From positions 1 to 7,978 of the forward strand of contig JACPJY010000050.1 of assembly GCA_016187325.1 (NCBI GenBank): 7,978 bases of DNA, in the 5' to 3' direction. A program made the translations under genes and the position numbers. This document shows, piece after piece, positions 6,006 to 7,978 of this stretch. The DNA comes from Rhodospirillales bacterium. GTDB taxonomy: Bacteria; Pseudomonadota; Alphaproteobacteria; Rhodospirillales; Casp-alpha2. Position 1 is the first letter of the stretch, and each line of letters opens with the position of its first letter. A model generated the notes under the pieces. That model was not told the DNA's origin, made no database searches, and was given only the letters and a program-made list of their open reading frames with translations.

Positions 6006-6095
6006 GGATGGGTGCCCGAGTGGTTGAAGGGACCGGTCTTGAAAACCGGCAGGGGTGCAAGCTCCTCGTGGGTTCGAATCCCACCCCATCCGCCA
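6006..6095 (+). tRNA. tRNA-Ser(UGA)
   Basis: The acceptor stem GGATGGG (6006-6012) pairs with CCCATCC (6085-6091), followed by discriminator G and an encoded CCA (6093-6095). The anticodon stem CCGGT/ACCGG (6033-6037, 6045-6049) encloses the loop CTTGAAA with anticodon TGA at 6040-6042, reading UCA codons. A long variable arm (about 6050-6067) is the class II hallmark of serine tRNAs. The T arm is GTGGG-TTCGAAT-CCCAC (6068-6084). G73 is the serine discriminator. The 90-base length is normal for serine. The CCA overlaps the first bases of the palindromic element downstream. Confidence 0.97.
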
Positions 6096-6192
6096 GCCTT
6101 CGCTCTTCGAGCTTCGGCTGGCTTACGCCAGGAAGCCAGCCGAGGCGAGTTTAGAGCGAAGGCTGCCCTCCGAAGCCTCGGCGAAGGAGGGC
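6094..6192. repeat. Nested palindromic REP-like element after tRNA-Ser
   Basis: The outer arms are 13 bases: 6094-6106 (CAGCCTTCGCTCT) and 6153-6165. Inside them is a second perfect hairpin with 11-base arms, 6114-6124 (TCGGCTGGCTT) and 6133-6143, with an 8-base loop. A third hairpin abuts it: GCCCTCC (6165-6171) with GGAGGGC (6186-6192), whose loop contains CGAAGCC and GGCGAAGG. The whole can fold as one long cruciform plus a side hairpin on either strand. It starts within the tRNA CCA and ends 18 bases before the GIY-YIG start codon. It could act as the tRNA terminator or processing signal, but its size and symmetry are more like a REP/BIME-type mobile repeat. Confidence 0.8.
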
Positions 6193-6210
6193 TGGTTCAG
6201 GATACGTGAG

Positions 6211-6453
6211 ATGTTTTACGTTTACCTCATCCAAAGCGAAACATTTCCTGATCGACGGTATGTCGGATTCACCACGGACTTGAAGAAACGCATCAGCGCC
6301 CATAATGCGGGTATCTCCATTCACACATCCAAATACAGACCTTGGAAATTAATCAGTTATCACGCCTTTTCCGAAAAGCGCAGAGCCCGGGAATTCGAAT
6401 ATTACTTGAAGACCGGCTCGGGGAAGACGTTCGCCAATAGGCGGTTTTGGTAG
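6211..6453 (+). CDS. Small GIY-YIG nuclease-domain protein (UPF0213-like)
   Basis: This 80-aa protein is essentially one GIY-YIG domain. YVYLIQS (3-9) and RRYVGFT (15-21) form the two signature strands (YVY ... YVG). LKKRISAHNAG (24-34) supplies the catalytic Arg region, HTSKYRPWKLISYHAF is the middle strand pair, and the acidic residue lies in REFEYYLKTGSGK (60-72), which carries the metal-binding Glu in this family. ATG at 6211 is chosen because the domain starts there. The reading frame stays open upstream through the palindrome to the tRNA, but no ribosome site supports a longer form; GTGAG just before the ATG is weak. Stand-alone GIY-YIG proteins of this size are common, often in variable copy number, and their role is mostly unproven. 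Its place after a tRNA and palindromic repeat suggests a mobile origin. Confidence 0.88.
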   Translation: MFYVYLIQSETFPDRRYVGFTTDLKKRISAHNAGISIHTSKYRPWKLISYHAFSEKRRAREFEYYLKTGSGKTFANRRFW

Positions 6454-6455
6454 GA

Positions 6456-6483
6456 TTTCAACGCCGCCGAAAGGCGGTATAAT
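6456..6483 (+). promoter_or_regulatory. Perfect TATAAT with adjoining GNRA-loop hairpin
   Basis: TATAAT at 6478-6483 has a poor -35 (TTTCAA, 6456-6461, spacer 16). The hairpin CCGCC-GAAA-GGCGG (6464-6477) fills the spacer and ends directly against the -10. A second hairpin, CGGTC/GACCG (6490-6494 and 6502-6506), lies just after the expected start point. The first hairpin may also stop transcription from the GIY-YIG gene, although no U-tract follows. The likely target is the membrane coiled-coil gene. Confidence 0.45.
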
Positions 6484-6535
6484 CAGCCGCGGTCGGCTTG
6501 AGACCGGCCGCGTGATCGTTCCGGGAACACGTCTC

Positions 6536-6868
6536 ATGGACTGGATCGTCGGCGTCATCGCCACCATCGCCTTCGTTATCGCGACGACGGCGCTGTTCCG
6601 GATCAACAACATTCCGGCCGAGATCCTGCGCAAGGTGGAAATCTCGCTCAAGGCCGCCATCGGCATGCTGAGGGCCGACGCCGAGGAGAACGCCAAGCTG
6701 TTGAAGCAGTACAGCGACCGCATCCTGGAGGTCGAGCGGCGGGTCGAAAGCGGCCTCTCGGCCAAGGTCAACACGTCGGCGGAGCTGACCAAGCTGCGCG
6801 CCGACAACGAAAAGCTCCGCGACGAGGCGGCGCGGCTGCGCGTCGCTGCCAAGAAGCCGGTCCGCTGA
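6536..6868 (+). CDS. Small membrane-anchored coiled-coil protein
   Basis: This is a 110-aa protein with no family I can name. An N-terminal hydrophobic segment (about 3-21, WIVGVIATIAFVIATTALF) is followed by a long charged helical region (26-105) rich in Ala, Glu, Lys, Leu and Arg. Heptad-like spacing is visible in AELTKLRADNEKLRDEAARL, so a coiled coil is likely. It resembles short single-pass anchor proteins of the envelope with the helical tail probably in the cytosol; orientation is not certain. ATG 6536 is favoured by GGGAA eight bases upstream. A GTG at 6512 would add eight residues (118 aa). A perfect TATAAT at 6478-6483 precedes it. It converges on the Arg-Arg-repeat gene, with 22 bases between stops. 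Confidence 0.78.
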   Translation: MDWIVGVIATIAFVIATTALFRINNIPAEILRKVEISLKAAIGMLRADAEENAKLLKQYSDRILEVERRVESGLSAKVNTSAELTKLRADNEKLRDEAARLRVAAKKPVR

Positions 6869-6890
6869 CGCGGCCGGCCTTGTCTTCGAT

Positions 6891-7079
6891 TCAGGTGCTG
6901 CGCCGCCACTCGGCCGCCTGGCGGCGGCCGACCCAGGATCGGCGGTCGTCGGCGTGGCGCCGTTCCGTGTCCTGCCAAACCACCATCGTCTGGCGGCGTT
7001 CCGATTTTTCGCGACGGTCGCCGTCCTTGCGTTTGTCGCCGGCCTTCGCCGGCGTTGCGGTCGCCCGAGTGTTGGGCAT
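6891..7079 (-). CDS. Small basic protein with Arg-Arg repeats, 62 aa
   Basis: The protein has a strikingly regular pattern of Arg pairs preceded mostly by Asp, Glu or Gly: DRR, ERR, ERR, DRR, GRR, WRR, with pairs at residues 22, 28, 40, 46, 52 and 59, close to a six-residue period. The middle reads QTMVVWQDTERR. Similar D/E-R-R repeats occur in small uncharacterised proteobacterial proteins; I know no function. The ATG at 7079 is well supported by AAGGAG (7094-7089 on the minus strand), nine bases upstream. The longer in-frame version to 7196 lacks such a site. TATAAG at 7154-7149 may be its -10. Overlapping plus-strand frames in this stretch have no ribosome site and look like shadows. It is predicted cytosolic and could bind nucleic acid or a polyanion; that is speculation. 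Confidence 0.65.
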   Translation of the reverse strand: MPNTRATATPAKAGDKRKDGDRREKSERRQTMVVWQDTERRHADDRRSWVGRRQAAEWRRST

Positions 7080-7539
7080 TGCGGTTGTCTCCTTTTTGTC
7101 GGCCGTGGGCGGATATTGCGCCGGTGGGCCATTGGTATTGGGGCGACGCTTATAGCCGACGACGATGACGACAACCTGACGACGTCTAATCCGCAACGCC
7201 GAATTCGCTGCCGCGGCGACGCTCAGCGACGCGTTCGGAGCGGCCGAAAGACTCGATTGGCGCGCTCGGCGAATCGTCGCGCGCGGGGCGGGAAGGCCGT
7301 TCGGCCCGGAATCGGCGAATGAAGAAAATCTTGAAAATGGCCCTCGAAAATCGCCGGAGACCCCCGAAGATTCGCGGTTTTTTTGTCAAAAAAAGCCCTT
7401 GAAAAGACCTTGATTTCAAAAGGTTAAGAAAATCGGCGCTGAAACAGGCATTTCCCTGTTGCGAAATTAACCCATTAGGCGTAACTTATCCGACAATACC
7501 TGAAATAGTATATTCTAGGTATGACGTGTAGGTAGCAGA
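7080..7539. other. Intergenic region; AT-rich dyad-dense part at 7320-7520
   Basis: I see no convincing gene in this stretch. A minus-strand frame to 7419 would need TTG, lacks a ribosome site and has a composition unlike a folded protein. From about 7320 the sequence becomes AT-rich, with recurring A-tracts (7325, 7334, 7347, 7388, 7402, 7418, 7428), unusual in this GC-rich context. It contains a T7-GTC-A7 inverted repeat (7378-7394), a dyad ACCTT/AAGGT (7407-7411, 7420-7424), and AACAGG-N6-CCTGTT (7443-7460). It probably forms a bent upstream regulatory region for the gene at 7540. Confidence 0.5.
7486..7514 (+). promoter_or_regulatory. Candidate promoter of the 7540 gene
   Basis: TTATCC (7486-7491), a 17-base spacer, then TATATT (7509-7514). 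The -35 is weak (3 of 6) and the -10 good, a pattern that often needs an activator. The AACAGG/CCTGTT dyad (7443-7460) ends 25 bases upstream of the -35, where an activator could sit. The leader would be about 18 bases, with AGGT (7530-7533) as a weak ribosome site. Confidence 0.4.
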
Positions 7540-7851
7540 ATGCTGAATGACAGTTCAATCAGCGCCGTATCGGCGGCCCCGACAAACGTCGGCCTCACTG
7601 CCTTCCAAGTAGCGGTTGTGCAGGCGAAAGTGTTTAAGAAGACACTCGCCGAAGTGAGCGACCGTGCGGACGCAACGGCCAGGGTGCTCGAGCGCAAAGC
7701 CGAAGAGCAGCGGCAGGCAGTGCGCGAGAGCTTGGCCAAGCAGCGCGGTGGTGTCGACATCGTCGTTGACGGTAGCGAGCCTGCGAAGAAGGATGCGAAG
7801 CAGGACGTCAACGCCCCGTCGCCGGGCGGCGAGGTCAATATCAGGGTATAG
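7540..7851 (+). CDS. Hypothetical helical protein, 103 aa
   Basis: I do not recognise the family. A Ser/Ala-rich N-terminus (1-17, NDSSISAVSAAPTNVG) leads into a long amphipathic helix at about 18-69 (AFQVAVVQAKVFKKTLAEVS, then RVLERKAEEQRQAVRESLAK). A short strand-like GGVDIVV (70-76), a Lys/Asp-rich linker and a closing GGEVNIRV follow. The two Gly-Gly strand motifs at the end of the helix and at the C-terminus resemble each other. There are no cysteines, signal peptide or membrane segment. The N-terminus recalls small alphaproteobacterial proteins encoded near motility genes, but that is only a resemblance. It is monocistronic: an AT-rich promoter region lies before it and a strong terminator after it. 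Codon use is less GC-biased than mfd. Confidence 0.72.
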   Translation: MLNDSSISAVSAAPTNVGLTAFQVAVVQAKVFKKTLAEVSDRADATARVLERKAEEQRQAVRESLAKQRGGVDIVVDGSEPAKKDAKQDVNAPSPGGEVNIRV

Positions 7852-7854
7852 GAC

Positions 7855-7882
7855 GACCGGCATAGCGGTCCCGATCGCGGGA
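7855..7882 (+). other. Two overlapping hairpins in the 3' UTR
   Basis: GACCG (7855-7859) pairs with CGGTC (7866-7870), and TCCCG (7869-7873) with CGGGA (7878-7882). They share bases 7869-7870, so only one can be complete at a time. They stand between the stop codon and the terminator and may stabilise the message end. Confidence 0.4.
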
Positions 7883-7892
7883 TCAACGCGGT

Positions 7893-7922
7893 AACGCCCT
7901 TGGACGGGCGTTTTTTTGTTTT
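7893..7922 (+). terminator. Rho-independent terminator
   Basis: The stem AACGCCC (7893-7899) and GGGCGTT (7906-7912) has a six-base loop and runs straight into T7 (7911-7917), a G, then more T. It ends the transcript of the 7540 gene, 41 bases after its stop. The remaining bases to the window end hold no feature I can support. Confidence 0.9.
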
Positions 7923-7978
7923 TCGGATGCCGCCGTCCGCGGCTAAAAACAGTATTTCCAAACACTTTCCGCAGACGC

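Noticed and set aside
6012..6209. Plus-strand open frame beginning MPEWLKGPVLKTG
   Set aside because: This is a translation of tRNA-Ser and the palindrome, a well-known false call.
6458..7174. 238-codon minus-strand open frame
   Set aside because: It is antisense to the membrane coiled-coil gene and out of frame with the Arg-Arg-repeat gene, with low-complexity Arg/Asp content and no ribosome site.
7186..7419. 77-codon minus-strand open frame
   Set aside because: It needs a TTG start with no ribosome site. It crosses the A/T-tract region, whose lysines and phenylalanines come from the tracts themselves.
7467..7485. Possible CtrA box (TTAA-N7-TTAA)
   Set aside because: Only one TTAA half-site is present at 7467-7470; the second half does not match.
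1..7978. CRISPR array, rRNA or insertion sequence
   Set aside because: No regularly spaced repeats, rRNA signatures or transposase motifs were seen on either strand.

Overview
The window is GC-rich, bacterial and gene-dense. The best guess is an alphaproteobacterium, perhaps Rhodospirillales-like. This rests on the style of the Mfd C-terminus, the GC-rich codon use and the loose TTCACC/TTGCCA-type promoters, not on any database match. There is no rRNA, CRISPR array, transposase or integrase.

Layout: (1) 1-1479 is the 3' part of mfd, the transcription-repair coupling factor, running in from outside the window. It meets, stop on stop, a minus-strand pair: a conserved protein of unknown function (1476-2006) and a DsbA-family/FrnE-like oxidoreductase (2106-2741). 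(2) 2746-4230 looks like an accessory cassette. It holds a DUF4258 protein and a helix-turn-helix protein laid out as a toxin-antitoxin operon with a palindromic operator, plus an AT-rich minus-strand gene for an unknown protein with about three membrane segments. (3) 4231-4356 carries a second, truncated copy of the dsbA 5' end (57 of 59 bases identical) and a diverged copy of its promoter. The cassette is therefore bracketed by direct repeats of dsbA start sequence. (4) 4368-4976 encodes an exported two-BON-domain protein, and 5150-5908 a Tat-signal Rossmann oxidoreductase resembling NADPH:F420 reductases. (5) 6006-6095 is tRNA-Ser(UGA), followed directly by a nested palindromic REP-like element and a small GIY-YIG protein. 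(6) 6536-6868 encodes a short membrane-anchored coiled-coil protein, and 6891-7079 (minus) a tiny Arg-Arg-repeat protein. Then comes a 460-base intergenic stretch whose second half is AT-rich and full of dyads. Last is a 103-residue helical protein (7540-7851) with a clear rho-independent terminator.

The most unusual structure is the cassette. The truncated dsbA copy keeps the promoter and start codon, encodes a 32-residue Cys-rich peptide, and its TGA overlaps the ATG of the membrane-protein gene (ATGA). This suggests that a captured dsbA promoter and leader drive the foreign gene. Removing one repeat unit would restore a simple divergent dsbA/BON pair, which predicts an empty site in relatives. 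The tRNA / palindrome / GIY-YIG group is a second probable site of element insertion.
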